A DNA stretch of 64,000 nucleotides from positions 186,001 to 250,000 of the forward strand of contig NZ_CP050948.1 of the NCBI RefSeq assembly GCF_019443745.1, read 5' to 3'. Below the pieces are notes generated by a model. It was not told where the DNA came from and searched no databases. It saw only the letters and a program-made list of their open reading frames with translations. This DNA comes from Iamia sp. SCSIO 61187. GTDB lineage: Bacteria > Actinomycetota > Acidimicrobiia > Acidimicrobiales > Iamiaceae. The position numbers and the translations under genes are program-made. Shown piece after piece: positions 17,771 through 25,977 of this stretch (position 1 is the first letter of the stretch; each line of letters begins with the position of its first letter).

Positions 17771-19453
17771 ATGGTCATGAGGTCGCGTGGGGTCCGTTGG
17801 GTCGCCGTCGTGGTGGTGGCGGCGCTCGTCGCCGGCTGCGGCGGGGGCAAGGACAGCGGGGGGAGCGGCGGCGGGGCCGAGGCCCCGTCGACCGACGACA
17901 TCGTGCGGGGCGGGTCCGTCCGCTACGGGATCGAGGCCGAGACCGGCGACGGGTGGTGCCTCCAGGAGGCGCAGCTGGCGATCTCGGGCATCCTCGTGGC
18001 CCGGGCGATCTACGACACCCTGACCGCCCCGAACAACGAGGGCGAGTACGTGCCGTACCTGGCCGAGGCGGTCGAGCCCAACGACGACTTCACCGAGTGG
18101 ACCATCACGGTCCGCGAGGGCGTGACGTTCCACGACGGGTCCGAGCTGACCGCCGAGGTGGTCAAGAACAACCTCGACGCCTACCGCGGCGCGGAGGGCG
18201 GCCACTCGCGCTCGCCGCTGCTGTTCTTGTTCGTGCTGGACAACATCGAGAGCGTCGAGGTCACCGGCGAGCGAGACGTCACCGTCACCACCAAGGTCCC
18301 GTGGGTCGGGTTCCCGGCGTTCCTGTACTCGAGCGGGCGTCTGGGCATCACCGGGCAGGCCCAGCTGGACGACACCGAGAGCTGCAACTCCGACCTCGTC
18401 GGCACCGGCCCGTTCATGCTCGAGTCCCCGTCGGACTGGGTCGAGGGCCGCGAGTTCCGGGCCGTCAAGAACCCGGACTACTGGCAAGAGGCGCCCGACG
18501 GCGAGCCCTACCCGTACCTCGACGAGCTCGTCTTCGAGCCCATCGTCGACTCCGAGCAGCGGGTCAACGCCCTCCAGTCCGGCGACGTGGACATGGGCCA
18601 CTTCTCCGCCGCCCAGGACATCCTGGCCGTGGAGGACCTGGTCGAGGAGGGGAGCCTGGCGAGCTACGGGTCGGACGTGAACGCCGAGGTCGGCTTCCTC
18701 CAGCTCAACGTGTCCCGCCCGCCGTTCGACGACGTGCGCATCCGCCGGGCCATCGCCCTGGCCATCGACCCCGACGAGTACGCCGAGGTCATCAACCTGG
18801 GGGTGCGACCGCCGGCCAACGGCCCCTTCGCCCCCGAATCCCCGGCGCACCTCGACGACACCGGCTACCCCTCCAGCGGTGACCCGGCCGAGGCCGAGCG
18901 CCTCATCGCCGAGTACGAGGCGGAGGTCGGCCCCCTGCGCCCGGTCGTGCTCTCGAACACGCCCGACACCTTGTCGCAGGAGCAGTCGATCTACCTGCAG
19001 CAGACCCTCGAGGCGGTGGGCCTGCCGGTCGAGCTCGAGACCGTCCAGCAAGACGCCCTCATCGACCGCTCGATCAGCGGCGAGTTCGACATGCAGGCGT
19101 TCCGCAACTACCCCGGCGGCGACCCCGACGAGCTCTACGTCTGGTTCAAGAGCGCCTCGCCGGTGAACTTCAGCCGCATCGACGACCCCGAGATCGACCG
19201 CCTGCTCGACGAGGGCCGGTCGGAGACCGACCCCGACGCCCGGACCGAGATCTACCAGGAGCTCAACCGGCGCTTCGGCGAGCAGGTCTGGAGCGTCTGG
19301 TTCGACTTCACCAAGTGGACCGTCGGCGCGATCCCCGAGGTCCACGGCTACGACCCCGAGACCGCCCCGCCGCTGCCCGGCGACGGCGGCTCGTGGGACG
19401 AGGGCATCACCGTCGGCCACCCGCTCCACGGCCTCTGGCGCGAGGACGGCTGA
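17771..19453 (+). CDS. ABC-transporter substrate-binding lipoprotein (SBP family 5), copy 2
   Basis: A 560-residue paralogue of the preceding gene with the same architecture: signal peptide with lipobox LVAGC, then SBP_bac_5. The stretch 17963-18237 is almost identical in DNA to 16191-16465 (one difference by eye), whereas the region after about 18540 has clearly diverged, including the ligand-lobe residues. This suggests a tandem duplication with later gene conversion and a different ligand. Translation could also begin at the ATG at 17777. A perfect hairpin follows the stop. Confidence 0.92.
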   Translation: MVMRSRGVRWVAVVVVAALVAGCGGGKDSGGSGGGAEAPSTDDIVRGGSVRYGIEAETGDGWCLQEAQLAISGILVARAIYDTLTAPNNEGEYVPYLAEAVEPNDDFTEWTITVREGVTFHDGSELTAEVVKNNLDAYRGAEGGHSRSPLLFLFVLDNIESVEVTGERDVTVTTKVPWVGFPAFLYSSGRLGITGQAQLDDTESCNSDLVGTGPFMLESPSDWVEGREFRAVKNPDYWQEAPDGEPYPYLDELVFEPIVDSEQRVNALQSGDVDMGHFSAAQDILAVEDLVEEGSLASYGSDVNAEVGFLQLNVSRPPFDDVRIRRAIALAIDPDEYAEVINLGVRPPANGPFAPESPAHLDDTGYPSSGDPAEAERLIAEYEAEVGPLRPVVLSNTPDTLSQEQSIYLQQTLEAVGLPVELETVQQDALIDRSISGEFDMQAFRNYPGGDPDELYVWFKSASPVNFSRIDDPEIDRLLDEGRSETDPDARTEIYQELNRRFGEQVWSVWFDFTKWTVGAIPEVHGYDPETAPPLPGDGGSWDEGITVGHPLHGLWREDG

Positions 19454-19467
19454 CCCCGACCCCCTCG

Positions 19468-19514
19468 TTCTGTCAATCCCCATGCGCGGTGGCGGCGCAT
19501 GGGGATTGACAGAA
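19468..19514. terminator. Perfect 20-bp stem hairpin (bidirectional terminator candidate)
   Basis: Arms 19468-19487 and 19495-19514 are exact complements (TTCTGTCAATCCCCATGCGC), with a 7-nt loop. The hairpin sits between convergent genes, and no T run follows on either strand beyond the TT/AA of the arm end. It probably ends both transcripts. Confidence 0.75.
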
Positions 19515-19525
19515 GCAGGCCGGCG

Positions 19526-19858
19526 CTACTCGATGGGGGTGAGGTTGCCCTCGGAGTCGCAGGTGAAGCCCTCGGCCTCGAGCACCTCGGGAGCGGGGCA
19601 CTCGGTCGGGGCGTCGGACTCCTCGGAGCCGTCGGAGCCCTCGGAGTCGTCCGAGGCTGCGGGCGCATCGGAGTCGTCGGATCCGGCGTCGTCGGCGTCG
19701 TCGGCGGGGGCGTCGGGAGCCTCGACGGGCGCGGGGTCCTCGTCGGTGTCGTCGCCGCAGCCGGCCAGGCCGGCGCCGGCACCGAAGAGGAGCGTGAGGA
19801 GAGCGGCGCTCGCGGCGACGCGACGGGTGAACGTGATGCTGGTCAAGAGACCCCCCAT
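19526..19858 (-). CDS. Small acidic lipoprotein
   Basis: About 110 residues. The signal peptide (FTRRVAASAALLTLLFGAG) ends in the lipobox LAGC. The mature part is a very acidic Asp/Ser/Ala/Pro tract (DDADDAGSDDSDAPAASDDS) ending in a short domain with two cysteines (TECPAPEVLEAEGFTCDSEG). I chose the ATG at 19858; an in-frame start at 19906 would add a non-signal extension. The tract looks like a flexible stalk at the membrane surface. Function unknown. Confidence 0.7.
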   Translation of the reverse strand: MGGLLTSITFTRRVAASAALLTLLFGAGAGLAGCGDDTDEDPAPVEAPDAPADDADDAGSDDSDAPAASDDSEGSDGSEESDAPTECPAPEVLEAEGFTCDSEGNLTPIE

Positions 19859-19953
19859 GGAGATGTGGCCCGCAGGTTGGCAGATCGTCGGGGCGCTCGA
19901 CGTCATCGTCGACCGGCGCGACGAGTTCGCGGCGGTCGCGCGGTCTGTGGTGC

Positions 19954-20409
19954 ATGGCCGAGACCACGCAGACCTTCCGCACGACCCTGGTCCCCGGTGG
20001 TGGCAGCAACGTCGGCATCGAGGTGCCCGAGGCCGTCGTCGCCGCCTTCGACCGGGGGAGGCGGGTGCCGGTCGTCGTCACCGTCGACAGCAGCCACCGC
20101 TACCGCAACACCATCACGTCCATGGGCGGGCGGTTCCTGATCTCGTTCAACGCCGCGACCCGCGCCGCCACCGGCCGTGGGGCGGGGGACGAGGTCGAGG
20201 TCCGCCTCGACGTCGACGACGCCCCGCGGGTGGTCGAGGTCCCCGACGACCTGGCCGCCGAGCTGGCCCGCGACGACGCCGCCCGGGCAGCGTGGGAGAC
20301 CCTCAGCTACAGCCGCCAGCGGGCCCACGCCGAGCCCATCGCCGCGGCCAAGACGCCCGAGACCCGGGCCCGTCGCGTGGCCAAGGTCCTCGCCGCCCTC
20401 CGCTCCTGA
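19954..20409 (+). CDS. DUF1905/YdeI-OmpD-associated family protein
   Basis: A 151-residue protein with two parts: an N-terminal DUF1905 beta barrel (TFRTTLVPGGGSNVGIEVPE; GGRFLISFNAATR) and a C-terminal helical YdeI/OmpD-associated segment (LAAELARDDAARAAWETL, YSRQRAHAEPIAAAKTPETR). The combination is common in actinobacteria. Biochemical function is not known. It is divergent from the acidic lipoprotein gene with 95 bp between starts. Confidence 0.82.
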   Translation: MAETTQTFRTTLVPGGGSNVGIEVPEAVVAAFDRGRRVPVVVTVDSSHRYRNTITSMGGRFLISFNAATRAATGRGAGDEVEVRLDVDDAPRVVEVPDDLAAELARDDAARAAWETLSYSRQRAHAEPIAAAKTPETRARRVAKVLAALRS

Positions 20410-20482
20410 GCCGCTCGCTCCGGACCGATGAGCCCGGCCCCTCGGCGACGTTCCACTCTCGTCCACGAGAGAGGAGAGGACG

Positions 20483-21061
20483 ATGGGCAAGGTCATCTAC
20501 GACATGAGCGTGTCGCTCGACGGGTTCGTCACCGCCGCCGGGATCAGCGCGGATGAACCGCTGGGGGTCGGAGGAGCGGTCCTCCACGACTGGGCGATGG
20601 GGAGCGACCCGGCCGACGCCGAGGCCCTCGCCGCCGGCAGCGCCGGCCTGGGCGCGATCATCGCCGGCCGGCGGACCTACGACTCCTCGATCCGCTGGTG
20701 GGGACCCGACGGCCCCACCGGTCCCCGTCGGCTGCCGCTGTTCGTGGTCACCCACGCCGTACCCGACGACGGTCCCGATGGCAGCGTCTACACCTTCGTC
20801 ACCGAGGGTCTCGACGCCGCCCTCGATCGGGCCCGGGACGCCGCCGGGGAGGGCGACGTCGCCATCATGGGCGGGCCCGACCTGGGCCAGCAGTACCTGG
20901 ACCGGGGTCTGGTCGACGAGGTCGGCCTGCACGTCGTGCCCGTCCTCTTCGGCGCCGGGCAGCGGATGTTCGGCGACCTGGCCCAACACCTGCGGCTCGA
21001 GTCCGTCGACGTCACGCCGGCCCCGTCGGCCACGCACCTCCGGTACCGCATCGTCCGCTGA
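20483..21061 (+). CDS. Dihydrofolate reductase/RibD C-terminal-family protein
   Basis: A 192-residue RibD_C (DHFR-like) reductase. Typical elements are the first strand KVIYDMSVSLDGFVTA, GAIIAGRRTYDSS, GEGDVAIMGGPDLGQQYLD and VDEVGLHVVPVLFGAGQRMF. Such stand-alone proteins bind NAD(P)H; the substrate is unknown and it is unlikely to be the housekeeping DHFR. GAGAGGAGAGG precedes the ATG as a strong ribosome-binding site. It converges on the OsmC gene, with a hairpin between. Confidence 0.88.
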   Translation: MGKVIYDMSVSLDGFVTAAGISADEPLGVGGAVLHDWAMGSDPADAEALAAGSAGLGAIIAGRRTYDSSIRWWGPDGPTGPRRLPLFVVTHAVPDDGPDGSVYTFVTEGLDAALDRARDAAGEGDVAIMGGPDLGQQYLDRGLVDEVGLHVVPVLFGAGQRMFGDLAQHLRLESVDVTPAPSATHLRYRIVR

Positions 21062-21068
21062 CGCAACC

Positions 21069-21106
21069 TTGGACGGAACCCCGCAGCATGGTGCGGGTCC
21101 CGTCCA
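21069..21106. terminator. Hairpin between convergent genes
   Basis: An inverted repeat begins TTGGACGGAACCC and ends GGGTCCCGTCCAA, with about 16 paired bases and a short loop. It lies between the convergent RibD-like and OsmC genes. No T tract is seen. The GGACGGAA arm resembles the repeats at 9714-9775. Confidence 0.6.
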
Positions 21107-21138
21107 ACGTTCGGCGACGGACGGGCCAGGGTGCCGAG

Positions 21139-21645
21139 CTAGGTGGTGACCTCGACGGTGAGCGGTGGGCTCGAGACGATCGTCTGGAGGACGACGCAGT
21201 AGCGCTCGGTGGTCTCGATCAGGGCGGCGACGTCGTCGGGCGGTGCGTCGATGTCGAGGTCGAACGACAGGCGGATGTCCCGGAAGCCCACCGGTGCGTC
21301 CCGGTCGATGCCCAGCGTGCCGCGGAAGTCGAGGTCGCCCTCGGCGCGCACGGTGCCGCCCCGGAGGTCCAGGCCGCGGGCGGTGGCCACGCTGCGCACG
21401 GTGACGCCGGCACAGGCGACGAGGGCCTGGAGCAAGATGTCGCCCGAGCACGCCAGCGTCCCGTCGCCCCCGGTCGCGGGGTGGAGGCCGGCCTCGACGA
21501 GGGCCCGGCCGGTGTCGACCGAGCACGAGACGGTCTCGCTCCCGAGCTCGCCGCTCGCCCGGAGGGTGACCAGGGCGGTGCCGGGATCGTCGCGGTAGCG
21601 CGCCTTCAGCGGCTTCTGCACGGCGCGGAGCTCGTCCCGGTCCAC
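21139..21645 (-). CDS. OsmC/Ohr-family peroxiredoxin-like protein
   Basis: A 168-residue OsmC-like protein. The family's two reactive cysteines are visible as Cys67 in DGTLACSGDILLQAL or Cys78 in VACAGVTVRSVA, and Cys152 in ETTERYCVVLQTI. OsmC and Ohr proteins reduce organic hydroperoxides. The ATG at 21645 gives the usual length. It faces the RibD-like gene across a hairpin. Confidence 0.85.
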   Translation of the reverse strand: MDRDELRAVQKPLKARYRDDPGTALVTLRASGELGSETVSCSVDTGRALVEAGLHPATGGDGTLACSGDILLQALVACAGVTVRSVATARGLDLRGGTVRAEGDLDFRGTLGIDRDAPVGFRDIRLSFDLDIDAPPDDVAALIETTERYCVVLQTIVSSPPLTVEVTT

Positions 21646-21733
21646 GGCGGGAACGGTACCGAAGCCAGGCGGTCCCTGCCGTCGATCGGCGCCGGTCCCC
21701 GCCGCCGGGTGGTGGCGGACCTAGCGTCGCGCC

Positions 21734-22096
21734 GTGGCGGTCGACCGGCGGAGGAAGGCGCGGGCGGCCCGCAAGCGCTCGCGCCGCATGGCGGCGCGGG
21801 ACCACGACCTGACCGCCGAGCAGTGGGCCGGGCTGCGGGCGGCGTGGGGTGGCTGCGCCTACTGCGGGGCCACCGACATCCCCCTCCAGCGCGACTGCGT
21901 CCTGCCCATCTCGCGCGGCGGTCGCTACACGGTCGACAACGTGGTGCCGGCCTGTGGCTCCTGCAACGCCAGCAAGGGGAACCTCGAGGCGACGACGTGG
22001 CTCCGCCGCACCCGGCGCGACGAGCGCGCCTTCCTCACCCGCCTGGTCGCCATCGTCTCCGGATCGGTGGGGGAGGACGCGCCGCCGCCGATCTGA
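21734..22096 (+). CDS. HNH endonuclease
   Basis: A 120-residue HNH nuclease. Zinc-binding CxxC pairs are present (GGCAYCGATD and VVPACGSCNASKGN), and the catalytic core follows the RDCVLPISRGGRYTVDNVVPA pattern; the usual first His of HNH appears as Leu-Pro (CVLPISRGG), a replacement seen in several HNH lineages but perhaps weakening activity. The N-terminus is very basic (RRRKARAARKRSRRMAAR), fit for nucleic-acid binding. GTG start. Confidence 0.8.
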   Translation: MAVDRRRKARAARKRSRRMAARDHDLTAEQWAGLRAAWGGCAYCGATDIPLQRDCVLPISRGGRYTVDNVVPACGSCNASKGNLEATTWLRRTRRDERAFLTRLVAIVSGSVGEDAPPPI

Positions 22097-22100
22097 CCCC

Positions 22101-22129
22101 TTGCCCGATCAGGTGACAAACCGTAACTT
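22101..22129 (+). promoter_or_regulatory. Leaderless promoter of the amidohydrolase gene
   Basis: TTGCCC (22101-22106), a 17-bp spacer, then TAACTT (22124-22129). Transcription would start about 7 bp on, at the GTG at 22136, so the mRNA should have no leader and need no ribosome-binding site. This AT-rich patch stands out locally. Confidence 0.6.
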
Positions 22130-22135
22130 TGCGGT

Positions 22136-23293
22136 GTGACCTACGCCCACCGCCCCGCCATCTTCGACGCCGACAGCCACGTCATGGAGGGCCTCGACTG
22201 GCTGCGGGACCACGCCGACCCGAAGGTCCGGGACCTGCTGCCCGACCTGTCCGGCCTGCTCGACAAGGCCGGCGCCGGGGCCGGCCAGGCCATCCAGGGC
22301 GGCGAGGCCCGCATCGGCGACCCGGAGCGCACCGCCGCCCTGGAGGAGGACGTCATCGCCTCGGCCAAGGGGTGGGGCGCCCTCGGCGCCATGGACCCGG
22401 GCGAGCGCTCCCGGGCGCTGGACCTCCTCGGGTTCACCTCGCAGCTGGTGTTCTCGACCTTCTCGCTCGGGCTGTTCGCCTTCGCCGACGACCTCGACGT
22501 CGTCTACGGCGGCACCCGGGCCCACAACCGGATGATGGCCGAGTTCTGCGGCGGCGACCCCCGCCTCGTCGGGGTCGGGTTCTTGCCCCTGCACGACCCG
22601 GACCGCTCCCTGCTGGCCCTGGAGGAGGCGCTCGAGATGGGGTGCGGGGCGCTGTGGGTCACCCACGCCACCTCGGCCGGGCGGTCGCCGGCGCACATCG
22701 AGAACGACCCCGTCTGGGCCGCGGTGCAGGACGCCGGCGTGCCGATCGTGATGCACATCGGCGGTGGTCGGAACACCATCTCCAAGGCGTGGCACCGCAA
22801 CGGCCGGCCCCGCCCGGTCGACCTCCACGGCGGGGGCGAGAACCTGCGGGCCAAGGACCTGCCCTCGGTGCACCACGCCGCCGAGACGTGGCTGACGGCC
22901 ATGGTCCTCGACGGCGTGTTCGAGCGCTTCCCGGGTCTGCGCTGCGGGGTGATCGAGATGGGGGCGTCGTGGGTGCCGTCGCTGATGCGCCGCCTCGACC
23001 ACGCCGCCCGCAGCTTCCGGCGCACCGAGGAGATGCTGGGCGAGCTGACCCTGCTCCCGTCGGAGTACCTGCGCCGCCAGGTGCGCGTCACCCCGTTCCC
23101 CGGCGAGGACGTGGCCGACCTGGTGGCCATCTCGGCGCCCGAGCTCTACCTCTTCTCCAGCGACTACCCGCACCCGGAGGGCACCAAGGACCCGATCGGG
23201 CGCTTCGAGCGGTCGTTCGACGAGCACGGCTGCGACGACGACGTCCGCCAGCTGTTCTACGAGGACAACTACCGCACGCTGCTCGGCGTGTGA
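22136..23293 (+). CDS. Amidohydrolase-2 family metal hydrolase/decarboxylase
   Basis: A 385-residue ACMSD-like TIM barrel. Metal ligands are visible in FDADSHVME (Asp13, His15), PIVMHIGGG and YLFSSDYPHPEG. Actinobacteria carry many such proteins, often for decarboxylation or hydrolysis of aromatic or lipid-derived acids; the substrate here is unknown. The GTG start fits the promoter above. The TetR gene follows after 10 bp, probably in the same transcript and a likely regulator of it. Confidence 0.88.
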   Translation: MTYAHRPAIFDADSHVMEGLDWLRDHADPKVRDLLPDLSGLLDKAGAGAGQAIQGGEARIGDPERTAALEEDVIASAKGWGALGAMDPGERSRALDLLGFTSQLVFSTFSLGLFAFADDLDVVYGGTRAHNRMMAEFCGGDPRLVGVGFLPLHDPDRSLLALEEALEMGCGALWVTHATSAGRSPAHIENDPVWAAVQDAGVPIVMHIGGGRNTISKAWHRNGRPRPVDLHGGGENLRAKDLPSVHHAAETWLTAMVLDGVFERFPGLRCGVIEMGASWVPSLMRRLDHAARSFRRTEEMLGELTLLPSEYLRRQVRVTPFPGEDVADLVAISAPELYLFSSDYPHPEGTKDPIGRFERSFDEHGCDDDVRQLFYEDNYRTLLGV

Positions 23294-23303
23294 GGATGGC
23301 CGC

Positions 23304-23906
23304 GTGACGCGGCCAGCCGCCGGGGGGACCACCGACGACGCGCCGGCGCGCCGGCGCATGCGGGGCGACGACCGTCGTCACCAGCTCCTCGACGCCGCCG
23401 CCGAGCTCATCGTCGAGCACGGGGCCGCGGCCATGAGCATGGAGCGCCTGGCGGTCACCGCCGGCGTGTCGAAGGCTCTGCCGTACAAGCACTTCGACAA
23501 CAGCGAGGCCGTCCTCGCCGCGCTCTACCGCCGCGAGACCGTGGCCCTCGGCCGCGCCGTGTGGGACGCGCTGGAGCGGGCCGACCCCACCGCCGACCGG
23601 GTCCGCCTGGGCATCCGGGTCTACTTCGACGAGGTGGCCCGGCGGGGCCCGGTCCTGGCCGCCCTCTCGGCGCCCGGCTCGACCGTCGCCGCCGTGGCCG
23701 ACCCGTCGCAGGCCGGCGTGGTGTTCGAGGTCGAGGTGTTCAACCGGTTCCACGGGGTCGACCGGGACCGGGCCAAGGCCGTGGCCGGGATGGTGCAGGG
23801 CGCCGTCGTCGGCGCCACCTCGACCTGGCTCGCCGGCCACGGCACTCGGGAGGCGCTCGAGGACGACCTGGTGGCCATGCTCACCACCCTCATCGACCGC
23901 TCCTGA
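23304..23906 (+). CDS. TetR/AcrR-family transcriptional repressor
   Basis: A 200-residue TetR protein. The N-terminal helix-turn-helix is RRHQLLDAAAELIVEHGAAA followed by MSMERLAVTAGVSKALPYKHF. The C-terminal helices form the ligand-binding and dimer domain. It lies 10 bp behind the amidohydrolase gene and 34 bp before the RluA-type gene, so it may regulate the former. GTG start. Confidence 0.9.
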   Translation: MTRPAAGGTTDDAPARRRMRGDDRRHQLLDAAAELIVEHGAAAMSMERLAVTAGVSKALPYKHFDNSEAVLAALYRRETVALGRAVWDALERADPTADRVRLGIRVYFDEVARRGPVLAALSAPGSTVAAVADPSQAGVVFEVEVFNRFHGVDRDRAKAVAGMVQGAVVGATSTWLAGHGTREALEDDLVAMLTTLIDRS

Positions 23907-23940
23907 GGCCCGGGCGGGCCGGCTCTGGGATGATCCGGGG

Positions 23941-25533
23941 GTGATCGACCGCCCCCGCTCGGACGCGGCCGGGGCGGGGTGGGGCGAGCCGTGGGTGGTC
24001 CACGAGGACGAGCACCTCCTGGCGGTGGCCAAGCCCGCCGGCATCACGACCCACCGGGCCGACGCCCACACCCAGGACGGCATGCACGAGTGGGTGCAGC
24101 GCCAGCGCCCCGACGTGTCCCTGTCGGTGCTCCACCGGCTGGACAAGGCGACCTCCGGCGTCCTCGTCTTCGGCAAGACGACGGCGGCCAACCGGGCCCT
24201 CACCGCCCAGCTCACCGAGCGCACGGTGGCCAAGACCTACGAGCTGCTCACCGCACCCGGCCGGGGACCCGAGGGGGTCGTGCGGGTCGACCGGCCGATC
24301 GCCGGCGTCGCGGCCGTGACCGAGCTCGAGCGGCAGGCGTCCGGGCCCGGCGCCCAGCGCTACCAGGCCCGGCCGCACACGGGGCGGACGCACCAGGTGC
24401 GGATCCACGCCGAGGCCGCCGGCGTGCCCGTCGTCGGCGATGGCGAGCACGGCGGCCCGCCCGGAGCCCGGCTCTTCCTCCACGCCGCGGCCATGGGTCT
24501 CACCCACCCCGACGGGAGCGCCCTGCGCCTCGCCCGCCGGCGGCCGGCCAGCTTCGACCGCGTCCTCGCCGGCGACCCCGCCCCCGACAGCCCGGCGCTC
24601 CACGCCCGCGTCGCCCTCGAGGCCCGGGCCTCGTTGCTCGACCCGGCCGACACCGACGCCCACCTGTGGGTCGACCGCCACCACGACGGCCTGCCCCGGG
24701 CCCGGGTGGAGCGCCTGGGCGAGGTGGCCCTGGTGCTCGACTACCGCGACGAGGCGGGCCCGCTCCCGGAGGGGTGGCTCGACGCCCTCCAGCAGACGCT
24801 CCCGCGGCGCGGCGTCTACGTCCAGCACCGACCCCGACGGGGAGGGGGTGGCCCGGCGGTGCGGGTGGCCGGCGACGCCCCGCCCCGCTTCGAGGTGGTC
24901 GAGCTCGGCCTCCGGTACCTGGTCGACCTCGGCGCCAGCGCCACCTCGAGCGGCCTCTTCCTCGACCAGCGCGAGACCCGGCGCGAGCTGCTGGCGGCGG
25001 ACCTGGCCGGGCGGACCGTGCTCAACGCCTTCGCCCACACCGGGTCGCTCTCGGTGGCGGCCGCCCGCGCCGGGGCCGAGACCCTCACCCTGGACCTGTC
25101 CAAGCGCTACCTGGCCTGGGCCGAGGAGAACCTGCGCCTCAACGGCATCGACCCCGCCGACCACGACGCCATCTACGGCGACGCCCTGGAGTGGATGGGC
25201 CGCCTCGCCCGCAAGGGCCGCCGCTTCGACGTCGTGCTGGTCGACCCGCCCAGCTCCAGCACCAGCAAGGGATCCGGCCGCTGGTCGGTCGAGCGGGACC
25301 TGGGTGCCCTGGTCGAGCGGGCCGTCGCCCTCTGCGCCCCCGGCGGCACCGCCTACGTGTCCACCAACATGCACCGGCTGACCTGGCCCCGGTTCCTGGG
25401 CCACCTGGACGCCGGTCTGGCCGCCGCCGGCCGCTCCGCCACCGTCGAGACCCGGACCCTGCCCCTCGACCACCGCTCCGGGCCCGGCGACCCGCCCTAC
25501 CTCAAGGCGGCGTGGCTCCACCTCGACCCCTGA
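23941..25533 (+). CDS. Fusion of RluA-type pseudouridine synthase and SAM-dependent RNA methyltransferase
   Basis: A 530-residue protein with two RNA-modification modules. Residues about 15-200 are an RluA-family pseudouridine synthase with the catalytic HRLDKATSG (Asp68) and GRTHQVRIHAEAAGVPVVGD. Residues about 215-530 match the RlmI/RlmK-type class I methyltransferase with SAM motif NAFAHTGSLSVAAARAGAE and motif IV VDPPSSSTSKGSG. The protein could isomerise a uridine and methylate a nearby base of the same RNA; this is inference. GTG start, as for its neighbours. Confidence 0.85.
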   Translation: MIDRPRSDAAGAGWGEPWVVHEDEHLLAVAKPAGITTHRADAHTQDGMHEWVQRQRPDVSLSVLHRLDKATSGVLVFGKTTAANRALTAQLTERTVAKTYELLTAPGRGPEGVVRVDRPIAGVAAVTELERQASGPGAQRYQARPHTGRTHQVRIHAEAAGVPVVGDGEHGGPPGARLFLHAAAMGLTHPDGSALRLARRRPASFDRVLAGDPAPDSPALHARVALEARASLLDPADTDAHLWVDRHHDGLPRARVERLGEVALVLDYRDEAGPLPEGWLDALQQTLPRRGVYVQHRPRRGGGGPAVRVAGDAPPRFEVVELGLRYLVDLGASATSSGLFLDQRETRRELLAADLAGRTVLNAFAHTGSLSVAAARAGAETLTLDLSKRYLAWAEENLRLNGIDPADHDAIYGDALEWMGRLARKGRRFDVVLVDPPSSSTSKGSGRWSVERDLGALVERAVALCAPGGTAYVSTNMHRLTWPRFLGHLDAGLAAAGRSATVETRTLPLDHRSGPGDPPYLKAAWLHLDP

Positions 25534-25977
25534 CCCGACCTCCGCCAGGCTGACCAGCACGACCCTCCCAGGCAGCCGCACGGTGCGAGATGTCGCCGGT
25601 GCGGACGGTCGCGGCCGGCCGCCGGCGGGCGGGTTGTCGGACGTCGAATCGCCAGCGAATCGCTGTCCGACGGCGAATCGCCAGCGAATCGCCCTCCGAC
25701 GCCGGCTGTGACCCTTCTCGTCAGCCCCGGGCCGCGGCGTGGGCCTCCACGTACTTTGCCGACGGCGGGATCGGGGGCATCACGAGCCCGGCGGCCGGTC
25801 GGGTCCGTTCTTGGTACGGATCGTGCAGCGGGCGAACGTGATCGGTACCTGGAACCGGGCGGCCGGTCGGGTCCGTTCTTGGTACGGATCGTGCAGCAGA
25901 GGAGCGTGATCGGTACCGGGAACGGCGGCCGCCCGATCCGGGATCACGGCGCCGCCGGGCAGACCGGGCGGCGACCG
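25534..25977. repeat. Repeat-rich intergenic region, no gene
   Basis: 444 bp without a supportable gene. At about 25644-25700 GAATCGCCAGCGAATCG occurs twice. From 25791 a block of about 39 bp repeats once at a 68-bp period (25859). Each copy contains a 53-bp imperfect palindrome, at 25805-25857 and 25873-25925, with arms of the form CCGTTCTTGGTACGGATC and GATCGGTACCGGGAACGG. A third copy lies at 27159-27211. Confidence 0.65.

Noticed and set aside
21734-22096. The HNH gene as part of a mobile element.
   Set aside because: No recombinase, repeats or composition change lie around it; it sits among ordinary chromosomal genes.
25644-25925. A CRISPR array in the repeat-rich gap.
   Set aside because: Repeats are few and unevenly spaced, the units are palindromes of 53 bp, and no cas genes are present.
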